Source: Gammaproteobacteria bacterium
GTDB lineage: Bacteria > Pseudomonadota > Gammaproteobacteria > Steroidobacterales > Steroidobacteraceae
DNA length: 43,699 nucleotides
Direction of reading: 5' to 3'
NCBI GenBank assembly: GCA_947469285.1
Contig: CANIOW010000026.1
Location: forward strand, 1 to 43,699
Shown in pieces: positions 8,687-17,640 of this stretch. Below the pieces are notes generated by a model. It did not search any database. It worked only from the letters and a program-made list of their open reading frames with translations, and was not told where the DNA came from. A program made the translations under genes and the position numbers. How positions within the stretch are numbered: position 1 is the first letter of the stretch; every line of letters starts with the position of its first letter.

Positions 8687-9909
8687 GCGGTACGCTCTTC
8701 CTGCCGCATCGGGTACCGTTCCCGCCGGACAAGGGCGATAAGATCCGCTCGTTTCATCTAATGCAGGCACTGGCGACACGCGGGCCGGTCTTTCTCGGAA
8801 CCTTTGCGGAAACCACCGCGGAGAAAAATGCCGCACCGGCCTTGGCCGCCTGGTGCACTGGCACTTGCTTGCGGCCGTTGGTGAAACCGTTGGCGCTGGC
8901 CAAAGCGGCGCTGGGGCTGCTCACTGGAGAATCGCTCACCGCGGGCTACTACCGTGACGCAGTGTTGCAACGCTGGATCCACGCACTGGTGGCCGCTGGC
9001 AGCATTGATCGGGTGGTGGTGTTCTCCTCGTCGATGGTGCCCTACGCCCACGGTCTGCCACCGCAGGTGCGCGTGGTAGTGGATTTGTGTGACGTCGACT
9101 CCGACAAATGGGCGCAGTACGCCGCTGGACGCCGCGGCTGGTCGAACCTTCCCGCGCGCTGGTTGTATGCGCGCGAAGCCCGGACACTTGCGCAACTCGA
9201 AACACTGACCGTGCATGGGGCGGCGGCCAGCATTGTGATCTCCGACGCCGAGGCGGACCTGCTGGCACGGGTGACGGGCTCGTCACGTTCTACGGTGCAG
9301 GTGGTGCGCAATGGTGTCGATCTGGCCTATTGGAACCCTGCCGCGGCGGAGGTGCTGGCGCAGCCTGCGCCTTTTGCTGCCGGCGAGCGGCCGTTGGTGT
9401 TCACCGGCGCAATGGACTACTGGGCGAACGCTGACGCCGTGGTCTGGTTTGCCAGAGAAGTATTACCGCTGGTGCGTGCGCTTGAGCCGACAGCGCGTTT
9501 TTGGATTGTAGGCTCCAACCCCACGCCGGCCGTGCAGAAACTGGCCGCTTTGGACGTCACGGTCACCGGGCGGGTGCCCGACGTGCGGCCTTATCTGGCG
9601 CATGCGGCGGTGGCGGTGGCGCCGCTGCGCGTGGCCCGCGGGGTACAGAATAAAGTACTGGAAGCCATGGGCATGGCGCGCCCACTGGTGGCTACGCCGG
9701 CGGCGTTGCAGGGGCTAGGCGCGGTGGAGGCCAGCGGTTTGAGCGTGGCTGAAACGGCACCCGCATTCGCAGCGGCGGTGGTGTCGGCCTTGCAGGGTGC
9801 CGCTGCAGCACCTGCCCTCCGTACGCTGGTGGAAGCACAGTTTGGCTGGGCACCGCAGTTGGCACATTTCCTGTCCTTGGTTGAAGGAGAGGTGAAATGC
9901 GGCCGCTGA
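8683..9909 (+). CDS. glycosyltransferase, exosortase-A-associated (first of two)
   Basis: A GT-B fold, GT4-type glycosyltransferase that adds a sugar to the growing repeat unit at the cytoplasmic face. From GTG 8683 it has 408 residues. The N-terminus FLPHRVPFPPDKGDKIRSFH is diagnostic for the XrtA-system family usually listed as TIGR03087. The donor-binding half holds RNGVDLAYW, FTGAMDYWAN and the GVQNKVLEAM motif whose Glu contacts the nucleotide sugar. The start is GTG within TGGTGAGC, giving a 4-base overlap with the FemAB stop. An ORF extending to 8638 would run inside that gene and lacks family similarity there. The sugar transferred cannot be deduced. Confidence 0.88.
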   Translation: MSGTLFLPHRVPFPPDKGDKIRSFHLMQALATRGPVFLGTFAETTAEKNAAPALAAWCTGTCLRPLVKPLALAKAALGLLTGESLTAGYYRDAVLQRWIHALVAAGSIDRVVVFSSSMVPYAHGLPPQVRVVVDLCDVDSDKWAQYAAGRRGWSNLPARWLYAREARTLAQLETLTVHGAAASIVISDAEADLLARVTGSSRSTVQVVRNGVDLAYWNPAAAEVLAQPAPFAAGERPLVFTGAMDYWANADAVVWFAREVLPLVRALEPTARFWIVGSNPTPAVQKLAALDVTVTGRVPDVRPYLAHAAVAVAPLRVARGVQNKVLEAMGMARPLVATPAALQGLGAVEASGLSVAETAPAFAAAVVSALQGAAAAPALRTLVEAQFGWAPQLAHFLSLVEGEVKCGR

Positions 9910-11033
9910 TCGTTCACATCGTCCACGAGTTGGCCTTCGGGGGGCTCGAGAACGGGCTGGTGAACTTGCTGAACGGTGAAGTGGGCGGGCGCTATCGCCA
10001 TGCCATTATCTGCCTGACGCGGGCTACGGCTTTTCGCGCGCGGCTGCAACGGCCCGAGATTGCGGTGTACGAGCTGCACAAACCACCGGGCCTTGGGCTG
10101 GGGGTGTATCCGCGGCTGTGGCGTCTGCTGCGCCAGTTGCGACCCCAGGTGGTGCATACCAACAACCTGGCGGCACTGGAGATGCAGGTGGTGGCTGCGC
10201 TCGCGGGGGTGCCGCACCGGCTCCACACTGAACACGGCTGGTCGGCGACTGACCTGCGGGGCACCAACCCGCGGCATCGGCGGCTGCGTCGGCTGTGCGA
10301 CCCGTTCGTCCAGCAGTATCTCGCGGTGTCACGGGACATCGGTCGCTGGTTGGTCGAGGGCATTGGGCTGCCGGCGGACAAGCTGCAGATTTTCTACAAC
10401 GGCATTGATACGGAGCGCTTCACGCCGCCGGGGCCGTCAACTCCACTCCTGGCCGAGGCGCCTTGGCCGACGGGGGCCTGCGTCATCGGTTGCGTGGCGC
10501 GTCTGGACCCCGTGAAGGCACCGCTCGCCTTGTTAGCGGCCTATGTAGAGCTGCTGCGCCGTCGCCCCGACGCAGCAACGCCGCTCTGGCTGGTTTGGAT
10601 TGGCGATGGTCCGGAGCGGGAGCGCTTGACGGCCGCCGCCGCCGCCGCTGGCGTGAGCGCCACGGTCTGGTTTCCCGGGGCGCGGGATGATATTCCCGAA
10701 TTACTCCGTCAGTTTGCGGTGTTTGCCCTCGCCTCCGTGAACGAAGGGGTCTCTTACACCCTGCTCGAGGCCATGGCGAGCGGTCTGCCGGTGGTGGCCT
10801 GTGCCGTGGGCGGAAACCCGGAAGTGGTCACGGACGGAGTCACCGGGCGTCTGGTTCCGCCGGGAGATGTGACCCAATTCGCCGACGCGTTGCTGCATTA
10901 TGTTGAAACTCCTGACTTGCGCCGGCAGCATGGCGGAGCAGGGCGTGAAACCGTTAGGCAGCGCTTTGCGTTCAGTGCCATGCAAGGCCAGTATTCCGCC
11001 CTCTATGCACGGCTGTGCGACGGGAACCAGTGA
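9897..11033 (+). CDS. glycosyltransferase, exosortase-A-associated (second of two)
   Basis: A GT4 glycosyltransferase of the companion XrtA-system family (TIGR03088 type). It has 378 residues. The acceptor half starts [22 protein letters not shown], with the family's GGLENG loop. The donor half shows [23 protein letters not shown], and the motif [20 protein letters not shown] containing the conserved Glu pair. AAGGAGAGG lies just upstream of ATG 9897. The gene overlaps its predecessor by 13 bases and is followed 3 bases later by the amidotransferase. In relatives the exosortase gene commonly sits immediately downstream; here it does not. Confidence 0.9.
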   Translation: MRPLIVHIVHELAFGGLENGLVNLLNGEVGGRYRHAIICLTRATAFRARLQRPEIAVYELHKPPGLGLGVYPRLWRLLRQLRPQVVHTNNLAALEMQVVAALAGVPHRLHTEHGWSATDLRGTNPRHRRLRRLCDPFVQQYLAVSRDIGRWLVEGIGLPADKLQIFYNGIDTERFTPPGPSTPLLAEAPWPTGACVIGCVARLDPVKAPLALLAAYVELLRRRPDAATPLWLVWIGDGPERERLTAAAAAAGVSATVWFPGARDDIPELLRQFAVFALASVNEGVSYTLLEAMASGLPVVACAVGGNPEVVTDGVTGRLVPPGDVTQFADALLHYVETPDLRRQHGGAGRETVRQRFAFSAMQGQYSALYARLCDGNQ

Positions 11034-11036
11034 CTC

Positions 11037-12929
11037 ATGTGCGGCATCGTGGGGTTGTTCGATACGCGTGAGCGCCGTGCGGTAGACGTGCCGGTGCTGG
11101 CCCGCATGAATGCGGTGCAGTTTCACCGTGGCCCGGATGAGGGTGGCCAGCACACGGAACCGGGTCTTGGGCTCGGGCACCGCCGGCTATCGATTATCGA
11201 TCTGGCGACCGGCCAGCAGCCGCTATGGAACGAAGACCAGAGCGTGGTGGTCGTCTTCAACGGCGAGATCTACAACTATCGCGCGTTGATTCCACGGCTC
11301 GAGGCTGCCGGTCACCGCTTCCATACGCGCTCCGACACGGAAGTGATCGTGCACGCCTGGGAGGAGTGGGGCGAGGCCTGCGTGAATGAATTCAACGGCA
11401 TGTTTGCCTTCTGTCTGTGGGACCGTAAGCAGCAGGTGTTGTTTCTGGCCCGTGACCGGCTCGGCGAGAAGCCGCTCTACTGGACGTTGGGTACAGACGG
11501 TTGGTTCGCGTTCTCCTCCGAGTTGAAGTCCCTGCTGGTGCGTCCCGGTCAAGCACGGCAGGTGGATGCGGCGGCGGTGGAAGATTACCTCGCCTATGGT
11601 TACGTGCCGGAGCCGCGCACAATTTACCGTGGAGTGCACAAGCTGCTGCCGGCACATACGCTCCGGCTGAGCCGCGGGACAGCGCCGCAGATTCGTGAAT
11701 ATTGGCGTCCCTCCTTTGCCGCCAATGGAGTCAAGACGCTGGATGCAGCGGTGCCCGAATTGCGTGAACGCTTTCGTGAAGCGGTGAAGCTACGTCTGGT
11801 GTCTGAGGTGCCGCTGGGGGCCTTCCTCTCCGGTGGCGTGGACTCCAGTGCAGTCGTGGCGAGCATGGCCGCGCTGCAGACTGAACCCGTGGAAACCTGC
11901 TCTATTTCTTTCGGCGACCCGCGCTACAACGAGTCGCCGTACGCCCAGGCCGTCGCGCAGCGTTTTGGTACCCATCACCATGTCGAGCAAGTGGATACCG
12001 ACGATTTTGGATTGATCGACACGCTCGCGCGGGCTTATGACGAGCCGTTTGCTGACAGCTCCGCCTTGCCGACCTACCGGGTGTGCCAGCTGGCCCGCCG
12101 TCATGTCACCGTGGCCTTGTCGGGCGATGCAGGCGATGAGATTTTTGCCGGTTATCGGCGCCAGCGCTGGCATTTGCATGAAGAGCGGCTACGACGCCTG
12201 CTGCCGCAAATGCTACGTGGCCCGTTGTTTGGTGTTGCCGGCATGCTGTATCCGAAGCTTGACTGGGCACCACAATGGCTGCGCGCTAAGTCCACCTTCG
12301 AAGCGTTGGCGCGCGGTTCGGTGGAGGGTTATTTCCATAGCGTCTCGGTGATGCCGGATCGCGTGCGGCAGCCGCTGTATTCGGCTGCCTTTCGCCGTGA
12401 ACTGGGCGGGTATCACGCGCTGGAGGTCTTCAAAGCACATGCCGCGCAGGCGCCTACCGATGACGCTTTAGCGCAGATTCAATATTTGGATCTGAAGACT
12501 TATCTGCCTGGAGATATTCTCACCAAGGTAGATCGGGCCAGCATGCAGCATGGGCTCGAGGTGCGGGTGCCGTTGCTGGATCACACGCTGGTGGACTGGG
12601 TGGGCGGTTTGCCTGCGGCCCTGAAGCTACACCATGGTCAGGGGAAGTATGTGTTTAAGCAGTCGCTGGCCGGCACGCTGCCCGACGACATTCTGTACCG
12701 TCCGAAGATGGGTTTTTCGGTGCCCGTGGGGCAGTGGTTCCGCGGTCCGCTGCGTGAGCGCTTGCTGCAGTTGCCGCGAAGCGCGGCCTTACTGGGACTG
12801 GAGGTGTTTGAGCCGGCGGCACTGCAACAATTGGTAGAGCAACATCTGTCGGGTCGCCGCGACCACACCGCGCCGCTGTGGTCGCTGGTGATGCTGGAGA
12901 GCTTCGCTCGTCAGGAACTGGCGGCATGA
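11037..12929 (+). CDS. XrtA-system amidotransferase (asparagine synthase-like)
   Basis: A class II glutamine amidotransferase fused to an asparagine-synthetase ATP-pyrophosphatase domain. It probably amidates a carboxyl group, perhaps a uronic acid of the EPS. It has 630 residues, the usual size of the EPS family. Cys2 of MCGIVGLFD is the glutaminase nucleophile, followed by RGPDEGG and the GHRRLSI block. The synthetase domain carries the pyrophosphate loop SGGVDSS at 265-271 and SGDAGDEIFAGY. Both active sites look intact. The substrate is an inference from context; true asparagine synthesis is the alternative. Confidence 0.9.
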   Translation: MCGIVGLFDTRERRAVDVPVLARMNAVQFHRGPDEGGQHTEPGLGLGHRRLSIIDLATGQQPLWNEDQSVVVVFNGEIYNYRALIPRLEAAGHRFHTRSDTEVIVHAWEEWGEACVNEFNGMFAFCLWDRKQQVLFLARDRLGEKPLYWTLGTDGWFAFSSELKSLLVRPGQARQVDAAAVEDYLAYGYVPEPRTIYRGVHKLLPAHTLRLSRGTAPQIREYWRPSFAANGVKTLDAAVPELRERFREAVKLRLVSEVPLGAFLSGGVDSSAVVASMAALQTEPVETCSISFGDPRYNESPYAQAVAQRFGTHHHVEQVDTDDFGLIDTLARAYDEPFADSSALPTYRVCQLARRHVTVALSGDAGDEIFAGYRRQRWHLHEERLRRLLPQMLRGPLFGVAGMLYPKLDWAPQWLRAKSTFEALARGSVEGYFHSVSVMPDRVRQPLYSAAFRRELGGYHALEVFKAHAAQAPTDDALAQIQYLDLKTYLPGDILTKVDRASMQHGLEVRVPLLDHTLVDWVGGLPAALKLHHGQGKYVFKQSLAGTLPDDILYRPKMGFSVPVGQWFRGPLRERLLQLPRSAALLGLEVFEPAALQQLVEQHLSGRRDHTAPLWSLVMLESFARQELAA

Positions 12930-14200
12930 ACACGCCTGCGCCATTACGCATCGTCACCTTTTCAACCTTGTACCCCAATGCGGCCCAACCGGCGCATGGT
13001 CTGTTCGTGGAACAGCGCTTGCGGCAGCTGGTGGCTACGGGTGGGGTCGAGGTTCGGGTGCTGGCGCCGGTCCCGTGGTTTCCCTTCCGCGCCCCCTGCT
13101 TCGGGCAATACGCACGCTTCGCTGCCGCTCCCCGGCAGGAGGAACGCCACGGACTGCCAGTGGCACACCCTCGCTATCTGCTGCTCCCCAAAATTGGCAT
13201 GTTGCTGGCGCCACTGCTGCTCGCACTCGGTGCCTGGCCGACCTTGCGCCGCTGGCAACGGGAGGGCTGGCAATTTCAACTCATCGATGCCCATTACTAC
13301 TACCCCGATGGCGTAGCAGCCGCACTGCTGGCACGCTGGTTTAACGTGCCACTGACGATTACCGCGCGTGGCTCAGACTTAAACCGCATTGGCGAGTATC
13401 GCTGGCCGCGTCGCATGATGCGCTGGGCCTCCACCGTCGCTGGCGCTAGCATTGGCGTTTGTCAGGCGCTGGTCGAGCGCCTCGTGGCCCTCGGCGGCCA
13501 GCGCGACAAGACCCGGGTGCTGCGCAACGGCGTGGATCTGGAGTTGTTTTCACCGGTCCCCATGGCTGTGGCTCGTGGCATTGTGGGTGGGCCACCGCAA
13601 GGACGGCGCTTGGTATGCGTCGCCGCGCTGGTGCCGGTGAAAGGCCATAGGTTGTTGCTAGAGGCCCTGGCCGGCCTACCTGACTGGCATCTGGATCTGG
13701 TCGGCGCGGGGCCCCTGGAGGCCGCGTTGCGCCAGCAAGTCGCAGTCCTTGGGCTGGGCGCGCGGGTTCGTTTGCTCGGTGCAGTGGCACAAGATCAATT
13801 AAAGTTTCATTTCGCAGCGGCCGATGTGACGGTGCTGGCCTCCGTTAGCGAGGGTTGGCCCAATGTGTTGCTCGAGTCCATGGCCTGCGGCACGCCGGTG
13901 GTGGCCAGCCGGGTGGGTGGCGTGCCGGAAGTGGTGCAAGCCGCGGCGGCTGGAGAGTTGTTTGAATCAGGCTCGGTGGTGGCACTGAGGGCGGCGCTGG
14001 ATCGGCTGCTGGCGCGGCAGGGTACGGTGCCCGCTACCGTGGCTGCTGCTGATACGGCCGAGTCTGACGCTGACGCTATGAGCGAGTGCACACTGCGCGC
14101 AGCCACCCGCCGCTATGCGATGGGGTTTGGGTGGGCGGCTACCAGCGAAGGACAGCGCTCTTTGTTTTTGGAACTGATAGGTCAAGCCCGACATGCGTGA
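12926..14200 (+). CDS. GT4 glycosyltransferase
   Basis: The third glycosyltransferase of the operon, with 424 residues from ATG 12926, which overlaps the amidotransferase stop as ATGA. The N-terminal half has the acceptor-side motif STLYPNAAQPAHGLFVEQR. The middle carries ARGSDLNRIGEY and LRNGVDLELFSP. The C-terminal donor site contains VSEGWPNVLLESMACGTPVV with the conserved Glu residues and a GGVPEVV motif. It is a cytoplasmic or peripheral GT-B enzyme, and its sugar specificity is unknown. It occupies the position where a different, XrtA-specific glycosyltransferase usually lies. The following ligase gene starts 8 bases before its stop. Confidence 0.88.
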   Translation: MNTPAPLRIVTFSTLYPNAAQPAHGLFVEQRLRQLVATGGVEVRVLAPVPWFPFRAPCFGQYARFAAAPRQEERHGLPVAHPRYLLLPKIGMLLAPLLLALGAWPTLRRWQREGWQFQLIDAHYYYPDGVAAALLARWFNVPLTITARGSDLNRIGEYRWPRRMMRWASTVAGASIGVCQALVERLVALGGQRDKTRVLRNGVDLELFSPVPMAVARGIVGGPPQGRRLVCVAALVPVKGHRLLLEALAGLPDWHLDLVGAGPLEAALRQQVAVLGLGARVRLLGAVAQDQLKFHFAAADVTVLASVSEGWPNVLLESMACGTPVVASRVGGVPEVVQAAAAGELFESGSVVALRAALDRLLARQGTVPATVAAADTAESDADAMSECTLRAATRRYAMGFGWAATSEGQRSLFLELIGQARHA

Positions 14201-15524
14201 TTATGCTTTATTCATTGTGCTTGGCACGTTATTGCTGTTTGCGATCGCGCGCCCGTTGTGGGGTATCGGCATCTGGTCATGGCTGAGTTACATGTCGCCC
14301 CATCGGCTTGCTTACGGCTTTATCCGTGATGCGGCAGTGGTGCAGTTTGCCGTCGTCATCACCACGATTGCGCTGCTGTTTAATTGGAAAAAACGCATGC
14401 CCTGGCGCTGGTCGCCGGTCACGATTACCTGGTGGGTCTTCGTGCTGTGGATCACCGTGACATGGCCGCTCGCAATGTATCCCGACCGGGCGGTGGATGA
14501 AGCGCTCCGCAGCGCCAAGCTGCAGGTGATGGTACTGATGACCTTCTGGATCATTGCCGATCGCGCGGCGGTCAATGCGCTGGTGTGGATTATTGCCATG
14601 AGCATCGGGTTCTACGGTTTCAAAGGGGGCGTGTTCACCTTGGCCACGGGTGGTAAATACATGGTCTGGGGCCCGGAGGGGACGTTCCTTGGTGGGAACA
14701 ACGAGATTGCACTCGGGCTGACGATTATTTTGCCGCTGCTCTGGTATTTGTGGAAACAGCAATCCAACGTGTGGCTGAAACGTGCGCTGCTCGCCGGCTT
14801 TGGTTTGTGTTTTATTGCCATTCTCGGGTCGTATTCCCGTGGCGCATTTTTGGCCATTTCCGTGGTCACGTTCATGATCTGGTGGCGCTCCGATAAAAAA
14901 GTGACGGTAGGTCTGGTCTTGTCGGTGCTGGCCTTGCTGGCATTTGCCTTCATGCCCAGCAAATATTCACACCGCATGGAGTCGATTACCGAGTATTCGC
15001 AGGATGCCTCAGCGCTGGGTCGACTGAATTCCTGGGAATTTGCGTGGAACGTGGCAAAGGCCCATCCGATTCAGGGGGGTGGCTATGGGGTGTTTAACCC
15101 CGAAGCGTTCCGCACCTATGCGCCGAACCCGGAAACTTTCCATGACGCGCACAGCATCTATTTTGAGCTGCTGGGTGAGCAGGGTTTTGTGGGGCTGGGG
15201 TTGTATTTTCTGATGGCGTTTTTAGGCTATCGGGAAAGCCAGCGCATCCGACGCGAGGCAGAGAAAACCCCAGAAACTTTGTGGGCGGCTGAGCTGATGG
15301 GCGCCATCCAGTGCAGTCTGGTGGCTTATGCCGCGGGAGGGGCCTTTCTAGGTCTGGCCTATCTAGATTTGCCCTACCAGTTGCTGGCGTTGGTTGTCCT
15401 CACCGGCCGGATTGCGCTCCCGGATGACAAAGAACGCCAGTTGCGCGCGAACGCTACCACCACGTTGTCGCGACAGGCCTTAGCCCGCATCGCGCGGCTC
15501 GGTAGCCTCAAGAGTCGTGCCTGA
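14193..15524 (+). CDS. O-antigen-ligase-like membrane protein, exosortase-A-associated
   Basis: A polytopic inner-membrane protein of the Wzy/WaaL (O-antigen ligase) superfamily, the group called putative O-glycosylation ligase in XrtA loci. It has 443 residues with roughly ten hydrophobic segments, starting with DYALFIVLGTLLLFAIARPLWGIG. The WSWLSYMSPHRLAYGF block is typical of this family. The large periplasmic loop near residues 270-320 includes SALGRLNSWEFAW and HDAHSIYFELLGEQG, which contains the His and Glu commonly conserved in ligases and polymerases. It may polymerise EPS repeat units or ligate glycan to protein. ATG 14193 overlaps the previous gene by 8 bases. Confidence 0.86.
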   Translation: MRDYALFIVLGTLLLFAIARPLWGIGIWSWLSYMSPHRLAYGFIRDAAVVQFAVVITTIALLFNWKKRMPWRWSPVTITWWVFVLWITVTWPLAMYPDRAVDEALRSAKLQVMVLMTFWIIADRAAVNALVWIIAMSIGFYGFKGGVFTLATGGKYMVWGPEGTFLGGNNEIALGLTIILPLLWYLWKQQSNVWLKRALLAGFGLCFIAILGSYSRGAFLAISVVTFMIWWRSDKKVTVGLVLSVLALLAFAFMPSKYSHRMESITEYSQDASALGRLNSWEFAWNVAKAHPIQGGGYGVFNPEAFRTYAPNPETFHDAHSIYFELLGEQGFVGLGLYFLMAFLGYRESQRIRREAEKTPETLWAAELMGAIQCSLVAYAAGGAFLGLAYLDLPYQLLALVVLTGRIALPDDKERQLRANATTTLSRQALARIARLGSLKSRA

Positions 15525-16482
15525 GTTGGCCTGGGACAGCGCCTTTCGCCGGTATTGTGTGCGGCGCCTACCGGCGCAGCGGCTGCTGGTGCTGAATTTT
15601 CATCGGGTGCTGCTCCAACACGACCCGTTCGATGAGCATTCGCCCGATCGTACTGCCTTTGTGCGGCAGCTCGACGCTTTGGAGGGGTTTGAGGTCGTGC
15701 CACTGGCCACTGGTTTGACTGCACTGGCAGCGGGTGCGCTGGAGCGTACGGCAGTGGCCTTGACGTTTGATGATGGCTATCGCGAACATCTCAGCGTGGT
15801 GGCGCCGCTGCTGACGGCCCGTGGTTTGCCAGCCACGGTGTTCGTGTCCTCCGGTTTTTTGGATGGCGGCAACATGTGGCACGATCGCCTGTTGTGGGCT
15901 TGCCGCCATGCGCCCGATGGGTTGTCGTTACGGGTGGAGGGCGTCAGCGTGGCGCTGCCGCCGGGCACGGCGCAGCGGCGTGCGCTGGCGGATCGCATCA
16001 TTCGCGAGTTGAAGGGGCGACCGCTGTTGGAGCGTGAGGCGGCCGTGGTCGCCGTGGAAGAGCACTGTCAGGCGCCGGCTCTGCCGCCGTTGTTGCTGGA
16101 TCGCACCGGTTTACGTGAGCTGGCAGCGCAGCCGGGGATCACCATCGGTGGCCATACGCAGCATCATCCTATTTTGACCAGCTGCACTGCTGCTGAGGCG
16201 CGTGCAGAAATCGCCGGCTGTCGGGCCGAGCTGATGGCGCTGCTGGGAGTGCCGGTGCCTGTATTTGCCTATCCCAACGGCCATGAAGGCAGCGATTTCG
16301 GGGCGCGCGAGGTGCAGTTGGTGCGGGAGTCCGGGTTTGCGCACGCAGTGACCGCAGACTGGGGGGTGGCCACTGGCAGCGTCGATCCCTACCGTGTACC
16401 GCGCCTCGGTCTGTATCGCCGGACCTCTCTCGGTAATACCTTGCTGTTGATGCGTGAAGCACTGCGCACCAGCGCGCGTTAA
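15517..16482 (+). CDS. second polysaccharide deacetylase
   Basis: A NodB-domain protein of 321 residues, distinct from the deacetylase at 6754. Motif 1 is ALTFDDGYREH (two Asp). Motif 2 is GGHTQHHPILT (His residues for metal). The later block VFAYPNGHEGSDF corresponds to the substrate-groove motif. No signal peptide is apparent: the N-terminus is a basic helix (FRRYCVRRLPAQR). GTG 15517 overlaps the ligase stop by 8 bases. It likely edits acetylation of the polymer or a lipid-linked intermediate. Why the operon has two deacetylases is not evident; different sugars or compartments are possible. Confidence 0.87.
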   Translation: MPELAWDSAFRRYCVRRLPAQRLLVLNFHRVLLQHDPFDEHSPDRTAFVRQLDALEGFEVVPLATGLTALAAGALERTAVALTFDDGYREHLSVVAPLLTARGLPATVFVSSGFLDGGNMWHDRLLWACRHAPDGLSLRVEGVSVALPPGTAQRRALADRIIRELKGRPLLEREAAVVAVEEHCQAPALPPLLLDRTGLRELAAQPGITIGGHTQHHPILTSCTAAEARAEIAGCRAELMALLGVPVPVFAYPNGHEGSDFGAREVQLVRESGFAHAVTADWGVATGSVDPYRVPRLGLYRRTSLGNTLLLMREALRTSAR

Positions 16483-16510
16483 GATCGGACATCTCGGGTC
16501 AGGGTCTGCC

Positions 16511-16762
16511 ATGTCGATCGAACTTCAGGTCATGACTATCGTGCGGGCCGTCTTGGGCCTGTCGGCCACAGCCACCCCGCTCACGCGGCAGTCACGCCTG
16601 CTGGGGGCGATGACGGCACTCGACTCGCTGGCAGTGGCGAACATCCTTGGCCAACTGGAAAGCACCTTCGGCTTCCTGGTGGATGACAGCGCTTTGTCGG
16701 CAGCAGTTTTTGCGGATATCGATTCCCTGTGTCGCTATGTTGAAGCGAAGCTCAGCGAGTGA
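16511..16762 (+). CDS. acyl carrier protein
   Basis: A phosphopantetheine-binding carrier protein of 83 residues. The predicted 4'-phosphopantetheine attachment Ser is Ser39 in ALDSLAV, at the head of helix 2. The four-helix pattern and acidic C-terminus (YVEAKLSE) fit the family. I chose ATG 16511 because the upstream in-frame ATG at 16454 lies inside the deacetylase gene and adds a non-ACP leader. Its stop overlaps the hydrolase start as GTGA. In XrtA loci such carriers usually accompany an AMP-forming acyl ligase and a PLP decarboxylase; neither is here, so its loading enzyme is unknown. Confidence 0.88.
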   Translation: MSIELQVMTIVRAVLGLSATATPLTRQSRLLGAMTALDSLAVANILGQLESTFGFLVDDSALSAAVFADIDSLCRYVEAKLSE

Positions 16763-17640
16763 CACCCGCCGCCATGATCGCGCCTGACGCTAGCATCGCC
16801 CGTAGCGAGGGCATCACCAGTGTCGCCTTTGTGGCCGGCGTGGAGACGCCACTGTTTCGGAGCCGTTGGATGCCGTTGCCGGCTGGCGAATCCACACGGC
16901 TGTCCTTCGCCCAGCCGCCGCAGCCCACGCCCGTGTTGCCCGGCACCGTGGTGTTTCTGCCGCCCTTTGGCGATGAAATGAACTATGCGCGTTCCACGGT
17001 GGCGGCCACGGCGCGAGCTTTAGCCACACGCGGCTGGCGCGTGCAAGTTACCGATCCGGCTGGCACGGGCGACAGTGGTGGCGAACTGGCATCGATTCAA
17101 CTGGACCTCTGGGTCCGCGATTTTGCTGCGGAGATTGTCGCCGCGCTCGCCCAGGGGCCGGTGGTGCTGTGGGCCTGCCGCCAAGGGGCGTTGCTGATCG
17201 ACCCTTTGCTGCAACGGCTGCGCGAGAGCGGGGGCCTGCCGCAGGGTGTGCTGTTGTGGGACCCGCTAACGGATGGCGCACGGACGATGGCGCAGTTTCT
17301 GCGTATCGCCGATGCTGCCGCGCTGACCGGGTCGCGCCGCTTGAAAAGTGCTGCGCAGTCCCTGCTGGAAGACGGCGAAATCGTGGTCAGTGGTTACACC
17401 CTGACGGCCAGCCTGCACGCGTCACTGGCCGCGCTCCGGTTGACGGATGCTGCGCTCGCGGGGGTGCCGACGGCCTGTGTTGAATGTGTCATGCCCGGCT
17501 TACCGCTGCCAGTCGCCCGGCTTGCAGCGCCGCGAACCGTGGTGCCGTTGATGCCTTACTGGGTGGCGAATGAGGCACCACCGTCGGCAACGCCGCTGGT
17601 GGCCGCGACCGTGGCTGCTCTTGAGCAGTGGTGCACGTGA
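16759..17640 (+). CDS. exosortase-A-associated alpha/beta-hydrolase-fold protein (type 2)
   Basis: An alpha/beta-hydrolase-fold protein of 293 residues. The oxyanion-side loop reads FLPPFGDEMNYAR, close to the family's PPFxEEMN signature, and TDPAGTGDSGG follows. At the nucleophile elbow the sequence is A139-C-R141-Q-G143, so the usual Ser/Cys/Asp nucleophile position is Arg. From memory this substitution is common in the family (TIGR03101 type), which would make it non-hydrolytic or mechanistically unusual. GTG 16759 overlaps the ACP stop (GTGA); ATG 16774 is an alternative. Its position beside the carrier protein suggests a role with an acyl or similar intermediate. Confidence 0.82.
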   Translation: MTPAAMIAPDASIARSEGITSVAFVAGVETPLFRSRWMPLPAGESTRLSFAQPPQPTPVLPGTVVFLPPFGDEMNYARSTVAATARALATRGWRVQVTDPAGTGDSGGELASIQLDLWVRDFAAEIVAALAQGPVVLWACRQGALLIDPLLQRLRESGGLPQGVLLWDPLTDGARTMAQFLRIADAAALTGSRRLKSAAQSLLEDGEIVVSGYTLTASLHASLAALRLTDAALAGVPTACVECVMPGLPLPVARLAAPRTVVPLMPYWVANEAPPSATPLVAATVAALEQWCT

